Under the pieces are notes generated by a model, which made no database searches, had not been told where the DNA came from, and was given only the letters and a program-made list of their open reading frames with translations. From Alphaproteobacteria bacterium (lineage in GTDB: Bacteria > Pseudomonadota > Alphaproteobacteria > Micropepsales > Micropepsaceae), in the NCBI GenBank assembly GCA_017307355.1, contig JAFKFG010000015.1, positions 44,943-108,942 on the forward strand: 64,000 bases of DNA, written 5' to 3'. This document shows, one piece after another, positions 41,897 to 50,582 of this stretch; the stretch's first letter is position 1, and every line of letters begins with the position of its first letter. The position numbers were made by a program, and so were the translations under genes.

Positions 41897-43632
41897 ACAT
41901 TGCCGCGCGGCTGATACGATGGCACCGCGCCTTGATCATCATCCTGGTGGCGCAGCTGCTGTTTTGGGGCGCCTATACGCTCATCGTCGAAAGCCTGCGG
42001 CCGGGAGGGACGCTGGACGCTTATCGGCTGCCGGCCGCCGGTGTTGTCCCTGCTTCCGGGCCCAGCCAGATGGGCACCTATGTCGCCGACCTGCCAGGCC
42101 CCGCGATACTGCATATCCCCGGTTGGCAGCCGGTCGCGGTATATCCGGCCCAGGCCAGCCTGCTGTCGAGCGCCGAGTCCGGCGCTGCCCAAGACAAATG
42201 GTTTCTTGCTTGTTCCGGAGGGCCCTGCCCGCAAGCCATGCAGGCCTATGCCGGTCCATTTGACCGGATGCGCGAGGCCGCCGGCTGGGAGCGGTTTCAG
42301 CGTTTCGACATGGTCTGGGTTGCCATTGCGGTGGCGGTGGTGTTGGGGGCGGCGCTGCTTGTGCTGTTGCCGGTCAACCGCTATTCGCGCCTCCAGACCA
42401 TCACGGGTCTGTTCCTCGTCCTGGTGGGGGCCGACGCCTGGTTTACGGCTTTTGGCGCGGACATTTTTCCCTATTCCTGGTTTCCGCTGCTGCGCTACAG
42501 CGTCGAATATCTGATGCTGACCGCGGCCGCGCTGGCGGTGAATGCTTTTGCCGGCTGGCACGCCCGCGAGGCCAGGATGGCGGGAATATGCTGCGCCATC
42601 ATTCTTGCGGCATTGGTCGTCGGCATGCTGTTGGGCATCGACCTGGCGCGCATGGCCACCTGGTTCGATGCCACTTCGGCCGCGCTGCTGTTTGGGTATG
42701 GCCTCATCGCCATGCTGCGGCTGGGGCGGACGGCGCCGGGACCGGCGGTCCGGGTTCTGTCGCTGCTGCTTGTGGGCATCGCTTCGATCATTTTCGACGT
42801 CTTCCTGCATCCGACATCCGCCGGTCTGGCGCTTCAGGCGTCCGTCCTGGCCCCGCCCCTGACCATGTTCGGCATCTTGTTTGAGATCGCGTTGCAAGGC
42901 AGTCGGCTCAACCAGGCAGCGGAAGAGGCGCGCAGCGATCTCGAACGCCAGGTGCTGGAACAGGATGCCAGCCTGCTGCGCTCTTCACAGCTATTGCGGC
43001 ACCAGGAACGGTTGATCGCGGTCGATGCGGAGCGGCAACGCCTGCTGCGTGACATGCATGACGGGGTGGGCGGGGCGCTGACCCATCTTCTTCTGGATGT
43101 GCGCGGAAACCGCCTGAACCCTGGAGAGATCGAGCAGGGGCTGCAATCCGCCGTGGACGATCTGCGCAACATGGCAAGCGCGATCGATGCGGGCAATGAG
43201 CCGATCGACGAAGCACTTGCGATGTTCCGGGAACGTATGGCGGGCCGGCTTGCCCGCTCCGGGATCGCCTTCGACTATCGCTGCACCTTGCCGTCTCCGG
43301 TGCCCAGCCTGGATGTGCGGCGGCTGCTCAGCCTTTACCGGCTGTTGCAGGAAGGGATCGCCAACAGCCTGCGCCATGCCTCGGCCACGCGGATCGAGCT
43401 GACAGTGGAAGCGGGCGAGAGCCAATCCATCCTCGTCAATCTGTCGGATAACGGCGTGGGGTTCGAGCCGCAGCGCGCGTCTGGCTCGCCGGGTGAGGGG
43501 CGAGGGCTGATGAATATGCGCCGCCGCGCCGATCAGATCGGCGGTTGGATTCGCATCGAAAGCGCGCCGGGCCAGGGCGTCCGACTGACGATGTTCATTC
43601 CAAAGCGTATCATGTTGGAACGAAAATCTTGA
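41893..43632 (+). CDS. NarX-like sensor histidine kinase with membrane sensor
   Basis: 579 residues. One N-terminal membrane helix (ALIIILVAQLLFWGAYTLIV), a periplasmic domain of about 120 residues with a CSGGPCPQ Cys pair, then a 7TM-like block from about 140 to 330 (VWVAIAVAVVLGAALLVLL, ITGLFLVLVGADAWFTAF and more), a coiled segment, and a HisKA_3 domain with the phospho-His in RDMHDGVGGALTHLL (His389). The ATPase domain has LLQEGIANSLRHASATRIEL and GVGFEPQR, GEGRGLMNMRRRADQIGG. It pairs with the preceding regulator. The ligand is unknown; the polytopic sensor suggests a membrane-borne signal. Confidence 0.9.
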   Translation: MNIAARLIRWHRALIIILVAQLLFWGAYTLIVESLRPGGTLDAYRLPAAGVVPASGPSQMGTYVADLPGPAILHIPGWQPVAVYPAQASLLSSAESGAAQDKWFLACSGGPCPQAMQAYAGPFDRMREAAGWERFQRFDMVWVAIAVAVVLGAALLVLLPVNRYSRLQTITGLFLVLVGADAWFTAFGADIFPYSWFPLLRYSVEYLMLTAAALAVNAFAGWHAREARMAGICCAIILAALVVGMLLGIDLARMATWFDATSAALLFGYGLIAMLRLGRTAPGPAVRVLSLLLVGIASIIFDVFLHPTSAGLALQASVLAPPLTMFGILFEIALQGSRLNQAAEEARSDLERQVLEQDASLLRSSQLLRHQERLIAVDAERQRLLRDMHDGVGGALTHLLLDVRGNRLNPGEIEQGLQSAVDDLRNMASAIDAGNEPIDEALAMFRERMAGRLARSGIAFDYRCTLPSPVPSLDVRRLLSLYRLLQEGIANSLRHASATRIELTVEAGESQSILVNLSDNGVGFEPQRASGSPGEGRGLMNMRRRADQIGGWIRIESAPGQGVRLTMFIPKRIMLERKS

Positions 43633-43764
43633 AATTTAACAACTCGTTATCGCAACGAACCCCCTTGAACGCGGGATTGATGCGCCCGCCATCTTGGTGG
43701 AGAAAAGACGCGTGATCTCTCCGCAATAAATGGAGAGCAATCAGTCGTGATCCTGTCGGCAACG

Positions 43765-43799
43765 GCATGAGGTGGTCGCATACAGGCGCCGCCTCATGC
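43765..43799 (+). promoter_or_regulatory. Inverted repeat before the ketosynthase gene
   Basis: GCATGAGG and CCTCATGC form 8-base arms around a 19-base loop, ending 32 bases before the GTG start. A second small hairpin (CTCTCC / GGAGAG, 9-base loop) lies just upstream near 43720-43740. They are candidate operator or leader structures for the cluster; no regulator proven. Confidence 0.45.
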
Positions 43800-43831
43800 G
43801 GGCGCGCGGCCGGCCGGCGGAGGGAGCGTTC

Positions 43832-45115
43832 GTGCGTCGTGTCGTTGTCACCGGGATGAGCGTCATTTCCCCTTTGGGAGATGAACTCGACCCTCTTTAC
43901 GCGAATCTGATCGCGGGCCGATCCGGTGTCGTCAATTGGCGCTTCTTCGATGACGCGCGGGTTTATTCCAAGGTCGGGGGCGATCTCAGCGATTACGATT
44001 GGAAGGCCAGGCAGAAAGCGCTTGAACCCGTGCTGCCCGAAGCAAACCGGGCCCGCATGCGCAAGATCATGCGGCTGGCGCCGTTCGCCACGCGCCTGTC
44101 TATCCTGGCGGCCATCGATGCCTGGCGCGATGCCGGGCTGGGCTTCGATCATGATTTCACGCGGGTCGCGGGACTGGTGGCCGGGCATAATCTCAACGAA
44201 AATTACCTGCTGCGGAACCATCGGGTTTTCCTGGAGAGCGAGCCCGACTGGATCGACGCCCAGGCCGCCGTGCTCAATCTGGACACCGATCACGCCTCCT
44301 CGGTGAACGAGATTCTGGGCATCCACGGGTCGGGCTATACGATGGGCGGGGCGTGCGCGTCGGCCAATATTGCCCTGCGTGCCGCCGTCGACGAAATCCG
44401 TCATCACGGCCACGACATAGTCGTGATGACCGGCGCGGCGGTCGAATTCTCGCCGATGAGCCTGCATGCGATGGCTCTTTTGGGCGCCATCACAACTCAG
44501 AGATTCAACGACGCTCCGGCCCGCGCCAGCCGTCCCTACGACACGCGCCGCGAAGGCTTTGTGCCGTCGCATGGGGCAGGCACATTGATCCTGGAAGAAC
44601 TGGAACATGCCCGCGCGCGGGACGCCACAATCTATGGCGAGGTGTTGGGCTGCGTGGTCATGTCCGATGCCAATCACCTGCCGAATCCTTCTCCCGACGG
44701 GCAGGCCGCCACCATTCGCCGTCTGCTCGACAATTGCGGCGTCGCGCCCGAAGAGGTCGATTACGTCAACGCCCATGCGACTTCGACGCTCTTGGGCGAC
44801 CTGTCGGAGCTCAAGGCGCTGCGGACCGCGTTCGGATCGCATGCCTATCGGCTGAAGATCAATGCGCCCAAATCGATGCTGGGCCATACCTGCTGGTCGG
44901 CGCCCGTGGTCGAAACTGTGGCGGCGCTGCTGCAGATGAAGCATGGGCGGCTCCATCCATCCATCAATATCGAAACGCTCGATCCCGAGGTCGACCTGGA
45001 CGTCTGCGCCAATCAAGCTGTGGATCACCAGACGCGGGTTTTCCTCAAGAATTCCTTCGGCTTCGGTGGCATCAATTGCTGCGCCCTGTGGCGCCATCCA
45101 GACCTGATCCCATGA
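43832..45115 (+). CDS. Stand-alone beta-ketoacyl-ACP synthase (FabF type), first gene of the HCS cluster
   Basis: 427 residues. Catalytic triad Cys175 in GGACASANI, His315 in NAHATST and His352 in MLGHTCW; the spacing 140 and 37 residues is that of FabF, so it is a condensing enzyme rather than a decarboxylative KS, in which the Cys is lost. GTG 43832 is used because GGAGGGAG lies 5 bases upstream; an earlier frame start at 43772 would add an Arg-rich segment with no family match. It elongates ACP-bound chains with malonyl units. No chain-length factor partner is present, so it probably works as a homodimer. Confidence 0.92.
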   Translation: MRRVVVTGMSVISPLGDELDPLYANLIAGRSGVVNWRFFDDARVYSKVGGDLSDYDWKARQKALEPVLPEANRARMRKIMRLAPFATRLSILAAIDAWRDAGLGFDHDFTRVAGLVAGHNLNENYLLRNHRVFLESEPDWIDAQAAVLNLDTDHASSVNEILGIHGSGYTMGGACASANIALRAAVDEIRHHGHDIVVMTGAAVEFSPMSLHAMALLGAITTQRFNDAPARASRPYDTRREGFVPSHGAGTLILEELEHARARDATIYGEVLGCVVMSDANHLPNPSPDGQAATIRRLLDNCGVAPEEVDYVNAHATSTLLGDLSELKALRTAFGSHAYRLKINAPKSMLGHTCWSAPVVETVAALLQMKHGRLHPSINIETLDPEVDLDVCANQAVDHQTRVFLKNSFGFGGINCCALWRHPDLIP

Positions 45116-45927
45116 GCGATAGGCCGGATATGCAAGGACAAGTCGCGCTGGTCACGGGCGGCACCCGCGGCATCGGGCTGGCGATCGGGTTGGCGCTGGC
45201 GCGGTGCGGCGTGCAAACCACCCTCACGCATCGTTGGGGAAGTGACGATCCGGGAGTCGTTCGCGCCGCCTTTGCGGCGGAACATCTGCTGGTGCCAGAC
45301 GTCATCGAAGCCGATGTCGGTGATGCCGCCGATACCGAGCGTCTCATGAGCAGTCTGGACCGGCGTTTCGGTCGCCTCGATATTTTCGTCAGCAATGCCT
45401 GCGTCGCGGCCCGTTCGGAGGGGCTGGGTTCGTTGCGCAAGCGCGATCTAGCAAATGTCTTGCAGCGCAGCGCCTGGCCGCTGGTTGCCTATAACCAAGC
45501 CATCGAAGCCCGCTTTGGCCGGGTGCCTCGCGTCACCATCGCCGTCAGTTCGGATGGCGCGGCCCATTTCTATCCCGGTTATGATTATGTCGCCGCCGCC
45601 AAGTCGGTGCTGGAAACGCTGGTGAGCGCCGAAGCCTCGCGCATTCTGGCCAACGGGGGCCGCATCTTCGGCCTCAGCACCCGGCAGGTCGATACCGAAA
45701 GCATGCGGCGCGTGTTCGCGCCCGACACGGTTGATCTGGTGCTGAAGGATTTCGGCGATTTCTCGCTGGATGCCCCGGCGATGGGCGATGCGGCGGTCGA
45801 ACTGTGCAGCGGCCGGCTGGACGGGTTGCATGGCCAGGTCCTGCTCATCGACAAGGGGGCAGGCTTTATCGACAACACGATCTCGATCCTGCCTCCGGTC
45901 CTGCGGCGCCTGTTGGAGCCCGCATGA
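45112..45927 (+). CDS. Enoyl-reductase-type SDR (Y-x6-K), first of two
   Basis: 271 residues. Rossmann start VTGGTRGIGLAIGLALARCG. The active-site pair is Tyr157 and Lys164, separated by six residues (YDYVAAAK), the FabI/FabL enoyl-ACP reductase spacing rather than the YxxxK of ketoreductases. NAC in SNACVAAR matches the NAG-type loop. The C-terminal QVLLIDKGAGF mirrors that of the SDR at 51340. It therefore probably reduces an enoyl-ACP, possibly the 3-methyl-branched product of HCS. ATGA overlap with the KS gene. A ketoreductase role cannot be fully excluded. Confidence 0.8.
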   Translation: MSDRPDMQGQVALVTGGTRGIGLAIGLALARCGVQTTLTHRWGSDDPGVVRAAFAAEHLLVPDVIEADVGDAADTERLMSSLDRRFGRLDIFVSNACVAARSEGLGSLRKRDLANVLQRSAWPLVAYNQAIEARFGRVPRVTIAVSSDGAAHFYPGYDYVAAAKSVLETLVSAEASRILANGGRIFGLSTRQVDTESMRRVFAPDTVDLVLKDFGDFSLDAPAMGDAAVELCSGRLDGLHGQVLLIDKGAGFIDNTISILPPVLRRLLEPA

Positions 45928-46397
45928 CCCCAGAAACGGTGCTGGCGCGCGAATTTCATTTTCCGGTAGGTGTTACAATTCTGGATGATGCCGCGCAATC
46001 GGCGGCCGGGCTGGGGCGCAGCCTTGTCCTGCGGATATTTTCTTCGCCGCCCGCCGACCGGCGCGCGATAGCCGAAATTGTCGGACGCATTCCGGAATTG
46101 TTGCTGGCTCTGGACAAACGCGCATCGGGCGAGGGGCTCGGCCGCCTCTGCGTGCTGATGCCACAGCGAGACGATGCGCTGAGCCGGGCGGCGGAAGCGC
46201 TCGCCGAAACACTGGTGCGTTATGGCGCCGGGCATCTCGCTGCCCGGCCGGTTCAGGTGAACCTGCTGCGCCACCCGCCGACACCGGAAGGCTCGCGCCG
46301 TGCCGCCGACATGGTGCGCGCGCTTTTCGGCGGGCGGCTCGATGGCGTGCGTGGCCAGGTTTTTGTTCTGCGTGATCTGGAAGGAGCATCTCCATGA
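45924..46397 (+). CDS. Degenerate SDR-like protein lacking the active site
   Basis: 157 residues with no firm family. The central GLGRLCVLMPQRDDALSRAAEALAETLVRYGA and the end GGRLDGVRGQVFVLRDLEG align in spacing with the C-terminal half of the 45112 SDR (SGRLDGLHGQVLLIDKGAG), but there is no glycine-rich NAD loop and no Tyr-Lys pair. It looks like a shortened, catalytically dead SDR relative, perhaps a structural partner of the neighbouring reductase. ATGA overlaps at both ends show it is translated with the cluster and kept. What else it could be: a novel adaptor for the carrier protein. Confidence 0.6.
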   Translation: MTPETVLAREFHFPVGVTILDDAAQSAAGLGRSLVLRIFSSPPADRRAIAEIVGRIPELLLALDKRASGEGLGRLCVLMPQRDDALSRAAEALAETLVRYGAGHLAARPVQVNLLRHPPTPEGSRRAADMVRALFGGRLDGVRGQVFVLRDLEGASP

Positions 46398-47350
46398 CGC
46401 GCCCCTTGATCCTTCTGTTTCCGGGCCAGAGCTCCCGCGACGATGCGATGTTTCAGCGCCTGGATGCGCTGTCACCGGGACGCGGAGGCGCCGCACGCGG
46501 GCGCGTGGAAACGCGGCTGGGACATGCGGTCGGGGAGTTCGGCAGCAACCGCGAAATCCAGATCGCCGTGCATGAACTCAATCTCGCTTATCTCGATCTT
46601 TTCCTGGAAAGCGGGCTGCCGGTGACGGCATCCGCTGGTCTATCGCTGGGCGAATATGCTCATCTGGTGTCGATCGGTGCGCTGTCCGCCGAAGACAGCA
46701 GGGATCTGGTCGCGCAAAGAGGCGCGGCTTACGACCGAGGCCCGTCCGGCTGCATGGCCGCGGTGCATCCCATCGGCCCCGCCGAAGCGATCGACCTTTG
46801 CGCCGACATATGCGTTCTGCTGGACGACCCGGAAGCGCTCGCGGTGTCGAATTTCAATTCGCCGACCCAATGCGTGGTGGCCGGCCGGACAGATGCGGTC
46901 GAGGTGTTCCTCTCTGCCGCCGAGTCGCGATTTTTCGCCATCGGGCGCATCATCGAAAGCCGCATCTGCATGCATATGAGGCGCTTCCGTCCCGCCGCGA
47001 CCTATTTTGCGTCGGCGCTGAAGAGCGCCATGTGGCGGACGCCTTCCCAGTCCTATTGGCCCAATGTCCTGGCGCAGCCGGTCGCCCATGCGGATGCCAA
47101 AACCTTTTCCGATTGCCTGACCCGTCACGTTTATCAGCCGGTGCTGTGGCGGCAGACATTGGAAGCGTTTCACGCCCTTCATAGCGATGCGGTTTTTGTG
47201 GAGGTGGGACCGCTTCAGGTTCTGAGCCGGATGATGGGGCGGCGGTGGCTGCCGCGGGCGACGGTTTTTTCCCTGGATGCGCCCCAGACAGACAATCCGC
47301 CGTTTCTCGAACGCACGTTGGAGGCGATCCATGACGCTGTCGCTGCCTGA
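46394..47350 (+). CDS. Stand-alone acyltransferase (FabD-like)
   Basis: 318 residues, malonyl-CoA:ACP transacylase fold. LILLFPGQSSRDD at the N-terminus; the nucleophile elbow is GLSLGEY (Ser84) with Leu in place of the usual His of GHSxGE; a second His at about 194 (CMHMRRF) matches the catalytic His. FNSPTQCVVAG and VFVEVGPLQVLSRM are further family segments. It probably loads malonyl onto the single ACP. The Leu change is seen in some trans-acting acyltransferases and acyl hydrolases, so editing activity is an alternative. It overlaps the dehydratase gene by 20 bases. Confidence 0.87.
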   Translation: MTRPLILLFPGQSSRDDAMFQRLDALSPGRGGAARGRVETRLGHAVGEFGSNREIQIAVHELNLAYLDLFLESGLPVTASAGLSLGEYAHLVSIGALSAEDSRDLVAQRGAAYDRGPSGCMAAVHPIGPAEAIDLCADICVLLDDPEALAVSNFNSPTQCVVAGRTDAVEVFLSAAESRFFAIGRIIESRICMHMRRFRPAATYFASALKSAMWRTPSQSYWPNVLAQPVAHADAKTFSDCLTRHVYQPVLWRQTLEAFHALHSDAVFVEVGPLQVLSRMMGRRWLPRATVFSLDAPQTDNPPFLERTLEAIHDAVAA

Positions 47351-47888
47351 AGGGCCGCCGGCCCCGGCCGCCTGGCGCCTGGCGTCGAAGAGGCCGCTAT
47401 TTGCCGCCGCGCAATTGCCCGTGCAGGTGGATTTCGGGCCGCAGATTCTGATGCGGCTGCTGCCGCATCGGGGCAGTTTCCTGCTGGCCGGGCGGATCAC
47501 GGGCGGCGATCTTTCCGCGGCGCGTCTGGCCGGCGAGCGTGTGCTGAACCCGGATGATCCGGTATTCGCGGACCATTTCCCCGGCGTGCCGATCTATCCG
47601 GGTGTGCTACTGATCGAAATGGCCGGCCAGTTCGGCCTTTGCCTGGCCGCTTTTCTTGGCACGGGCAGTATCCATGCGGCGAACTTGCCGCCGGAAAATC
47701 CCGTGCGGCTGTTGCGGGTGCGCGACGCGCTGTTCGTGTCGGAAGCGCGGCCCGGCGACCACCTGACCATACTGGTCGAAGCGTTCGATGATGGCGGCCT
47801 GACCTTTTGTGCCGCCGCGCAGATCCTGTGCGGCGATCGCGTCGTATGTCTCGTCCAGTTCGAAGCCATGACCGGAGACGGCTTATGA
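47331..47888 (+). CDS. 3-Hydroxyacyl-ACP dehydratase (FabZ/FabA hotdog)
   Basis: 185 residues. Hotdog signature LLPHRGSFLLA with the catalytic His, and DHFPGVPIYPGVLLIEMAGQ with the acidic residue on the central helix. The order follows FabZ. It should dehydrate 3-hydroxyacyl-ACP intermediates after the ketoreductase. ATG 47331 lies inside the acyltransferase gene, 20 bases before its stop, so the two are strongly coupled. The N-terminal 40 residues are an extension over core FabZ. Confidence 0.85.
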   Translation: MTLSLPEGPPAPAAWRLASKRPLFAAAQLPVQVDFGPQILMRLLPHRGSFLLAGRITGGDLSAARLAGERVLNPDDPVFADHFPGVPIYPGVLLIEMAGQFGLCLAAFLGTGSIHAANLPPENPVRLLRVRDALFVSEARPGDHLTILVEAFDDGGLTFCAAAQILCGDRVVCLVQFEAMTGDGL

Positions 47889-48643
47889 TTGCCGCCCAGC
47901 GACCCGTTCTTTTCGTTACAGGCGGTTCGCGCGGCATCGGCCGGGCGCTGGTGGAAGCGGCCGCAGTCGAAGGCTGGGATGTGGCCTTCACCTATGTCAG
48001 CCGCGCCGAAGCCGCCGAAGAGGTGGCCGAGGCGGTGCGGCAACGCGCGCCGGATGCGCAGGTCCGATATTGGCAATTGGACGTTCGCGACTCTGGCGCG
48101 GTCGACCGCGTGGCGGACGAGGCCTTGGCCATCTTCGGCCAGATGGATGCGGTGGTGCCGAATGCGGGGGTCAGCCTCAACGGGCTAGCCTATGCTCTCA
48201 CCGACGAGGATTGGCGCACCGTGATCGACACCAACCTTTCGGGCTCGTTCTATGTCTGCCGCGCTTTTCTTCCGGCACTGGTGTCGCGGCGCAAGGGCCG
48301 GATCCTGCTGGTCGGCTCGGTCATCGCCGGGGGAGCCAGCGGCCAGGTCGCTTACGCCACATCGAAGGCGGGGCTGATCGGCCTGGCGGCAACGCTCGCC
48401 AAGGAATATGGCCCCAAGGGCATTACCGCCAATGTGGTGGCACCGGCCTACTTCGAAACCGACATGACGCGCGACACCATGTCGGCGGGTCTCGTCGATT
48501 ACGCCAACCGCTTCTGCCCCGTGCGCCGTCTGGGTGCGCTCGACGAATTGGCCGCGACCATGCTGTTCCTTGTCTCCGGCAAGGCAGGATACATCAACGG
48601 CGAAACCATCCGGGTCACCGGCGGACTGGATTGGGCGCCGTGA
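47885..48643 (+). CDS. Ketoreductase, FabG-type SDR
   Basis: 252 residues. FVTGGSRGIGRALVEAAA, PNAGVSLNGLAYALTDEDW, NLSGSFYVCRAFLP, Ser in LLVGSVIAGG, and the Tyr157/Lys161 pair YATSK, the YxxxK spacing of 3-oxoacyl-ACP reductases. C-terminal GYINGETIRVTGGLDW. It supplies the reduction step between KS and dehydratase. ATGA overlap with the dehydratase and GTGA overlap with the HCS gene. Confidence 0.92.
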   Translation: MIAAQRPVLFVTGGSRGIGRALVEAAAVEGWDVAFTYVSRAEAAEEVAEAVRQRAPDAQVRYWQLDVRDSGAVDRVADEALAIFGQMDAVVPNAGVSLNGLAYALTDEDWRTVIDTNLSGSFYVCRAFLPALVSRRKGRILLVGSVIAGGASGQVAYATSKAGLIGLAATLAKEYGPKGITANVVAPAYFETDMTRDTMSAGLVDYANRFCPVRRLGALDELAATMLFLVSGKAGYINGETIRVTGGLDWAP

Positions 48644-49905
48644 ACGACATCTGCCCCTCTGTCGGCATAGAACGCCTGTGGGTCGAACCATCGACCATCG
48701 CCATGGACATGGCGACCTTGGTGCGTGCGCGGGGGGCGAGCGTCGAAGAGGTGTGCGGCGACATGATGATCGACGCGCGCTCGGTCGTGCCGCCCTGGGA
48801 AGATCCGGTGACCCTAGCCGTCAATGCAGTCACGGGCCTGCTTCCCGATCCGGACGAGCGCCAGCGGATCAAGTTGCTGCTGGTGGCGTCGGAGAGCGCG
48901 CCGGACCAGGAAAAATCCCTGTCCACCTGGGTGCAGCGGTATGCGGGGCTGCCGGACGATTGCCGCAATCTGGAAGTCAAAAACGCTTGCAATGGCGGTT
49001 CGGGCGCACTGCGGCTGGCGATGAACTGGCTGTTGGCCGAAGCCGCGCCGGGTGAGGCGGCGGCGGTGGTCTGCACCGACATCAGCCGCACGCATTTTCA
49101 CAAGCCGTATGAATTCGTGATGGGCGCTGGGGCAATGGCGCTGCTTGTCAGCCGCGACCCAGCATTCTTCGCGTTCGACAGTGGATTGACCGGCCTCTAC
49201 ACCCATGAAGTGTCCGACCTGATCCGTCCCACTTCGCGTGTCGAGGCGGGACACAGCGAGACATCTCTTCTTTCGTACATGGAAGCAGCCGACATGGCCT
49301 TTTCGCGTTATGTCGAAGCGGTCGCCCATCATGGCGGCCCGCAGCTCGAAACGATGGAGGCGCTTTCCACCTGGCTGCCGCATCAGGTTTATCATGCGCC
49401 GTTTGGCGGCATCACGCGCCGCGCTCATCGCACCTTGATGCGGAATTTGAACGGATGGCGTGCCGCCGCCCAGGCGGACGATTATGCCCGACGTGTAGAA
49501 CCGTCGCTCCAGTTCAATCGCCGGATGGGCGGCACCTATGCGGGTAGCGTCTTTATCTCCTTGCTGGGACTGGCCGCCTCGGAACGCGGGATCGGTGGAC
49601 GGCGCACGGGCGTCTATTCCTACGGATCGGGATCGACCGGTGAATTCTATTCCGGGGTTTTCGGGCGCGAGGCGCACAGGATTGCCCGCGCCGCCGGCCT
49701 GGACCGGCGGCTGAGCGACCGGATGGCGGCCAGTGTTGCCTTGTATGAGGAAGCCGAGACGCGGCGCGGGACGTATGTGGATCTGGGCGATTTCGATATT
49801 CCCACCGATGGCTTGGCCGGTCTGTTCGACAGCCATTATGCCGGACGCAACCGCCTGATCTTCCAAGGCGCCCGCGCGCATGTGCGGAGATACGCGTGGA
49901 GCTGA
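48640..49905 (+). CDS. HMG-CoA synthase homologue of the beta-branching (HCS) type
   Basis: 421 residues from a GTG overlapping the ketoreductase stop. The HMGS triad is intact: Glu85 in VASESAPDQ, Cys117 in VKNACNGGSGAL and His252 in VYHAPFGGITRRAH. Typical further motifs are AVVCTDISRTHFHKPYEFVMGAGAM and YSYGSGSTGEFYSG. In trans-AT polyketide pathways such enzymes (PksG, CurD) add an acetyl carbanion to a 3-oxoacyl-ACP, giving an HMG-like branch. Neighbouring ECH1 and ECH2 match that use rather than mevalonate formation, for which no other gene is present. The acetyl donor is unknown because only one ACP is present. Confidence 0.92.
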   Translation: MNDICPSVGIERLWVEPSTIAMDMATLVRARGASVEEVCGDMMIDARSVVPPWEDPVTLAVNAVTGLLPDPDERQRIKLLLVASESAPDQEKSLSTWVQRYAGLPDDCRNLEVKNACNGGSGALRLAMNWLLAEAAPGEAAAVVCTDISRTHFHKPYEFVMGAGAMALLVSRDPAFFAFDSGLTGLYTHEVSDLIRPTSRVEAGHSETSLLSYMEAADMAFSRYVEAVAHHGGPQLETMEALSTWLPHQVYHAPFGGITRRAHRTLMRNLNGWRAAAQADDYARRVEPSLQFNRRMGGTYAGSVFISLLGLAASERGIGGRRTGVYSYGSGSTGEFYSGVFGREAHRIARAAGLDRRLSDRMAASVALYEEAETRRGTYVDLGDFDIPTDGLAGLFDSHYAGRNRLIFQGARAHVRRYAWS

Positions 49906-50582
49906 TGGCCCCCTTGATGCTCGATCTGCCCGCCAGGGTCGGTGGAGACGCGATCGCCGCGCTGTTGAACACGCTTGCGGCCGCGCGACCGGGGCAACCC
50001 ATTGTGCTGAGAGGTGGGCAGGAGATCTTCTGCGGTGGCCTCGATTTCACCTATGCGGCAACGGAGGGCGCCGCCCTGGTAGACTGTATCGATCTCTACG
50101 CGCGCGGGCTTTACATGCTTCGCGCGCATCCGGGGCCTTGCATCGCCATAGTGGAAGGCGATGCGTTCGGCGGCGGGATCGCGCTGTTGGCCGTGTGCGA
50201 TTACGTGGTCGCCCGCCGGGGGGTGCGCTTTGGGCTGCCGGAAGCGCTGTATGGCTTTTATCCGGCTATCGTCTTCGCCGCTCTCGGCGAACGGATGGCG
50301 CCGGCGCTCGCGCGGCAATGGGCGCTGCAATGCGAAAGCATAGACGCAGAGGCGGCTTTGAAAGCCGGCCTGATCGACGAAATATCCGACATGCCGCAGA
50401 ACCGGCTGCCGCGCCTGTTGCGCCGGTTCGGCCGGGCGCTGCCGGAAGCCGTGGCCGCCATCCGAACCCATCCCGCGCACCTATCGGCGTTCAAGCGTGC
50501 GCTGGACGACAGCGCCAGCCGCAAACAAGTGGTTCTGGACCGACCTGAAGTGCGCGCGCGCTTGAGGGGAGCAATTCCATGA
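49905..50582 (+). CDS. ECH1-like crotonase (dehydratase of the HCS cassette)
   Basis: 225 residues. The oxyanion loop is EGDAFGGGIALLAVCD, and the segment RFGLPEALYGFYPAIVFAALG is characteristic of ECH1 proteins such as PksH and CurE. Its role is to dehydrate the HMG-type ACP intermediate to a 3-methylglutaconyl-ACP. ATG 49905 starts one base into the HCS stop; an in-frame GTG at 49896 is possible but GGAG before the ATG supports the later site. The protein is at the short end for the crotonase superfamily. Confidence 0.85.
   Translation: MAPLMLDLPARVGGDAIAALLNTLAAARPGQPIVLRGGQEIFCGGLDFTYAATEGAALVDCIDLYARGLYMLRAHPGPCIAIVEGDAFGGGIALLAVCDYVVARRGVRFGLPEALYGFYPAIVFAALGERMAPALARQWALQCESIDAEAALKAGLIDEISDMPQNRLPRLLRRFGRALPEAVAAIRTHPAHLSAFKRALDDSASRKQVVLDRPEVRARLRGAIP

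Noticed and set aside
48640..49905. Mevalonate-pathway HMG-CoA synthase
   Set aside because: No HMG-CoA reductase or mevalonate kinase nearby, and the ECH1/ECH2 neighbours fit beta-branching.
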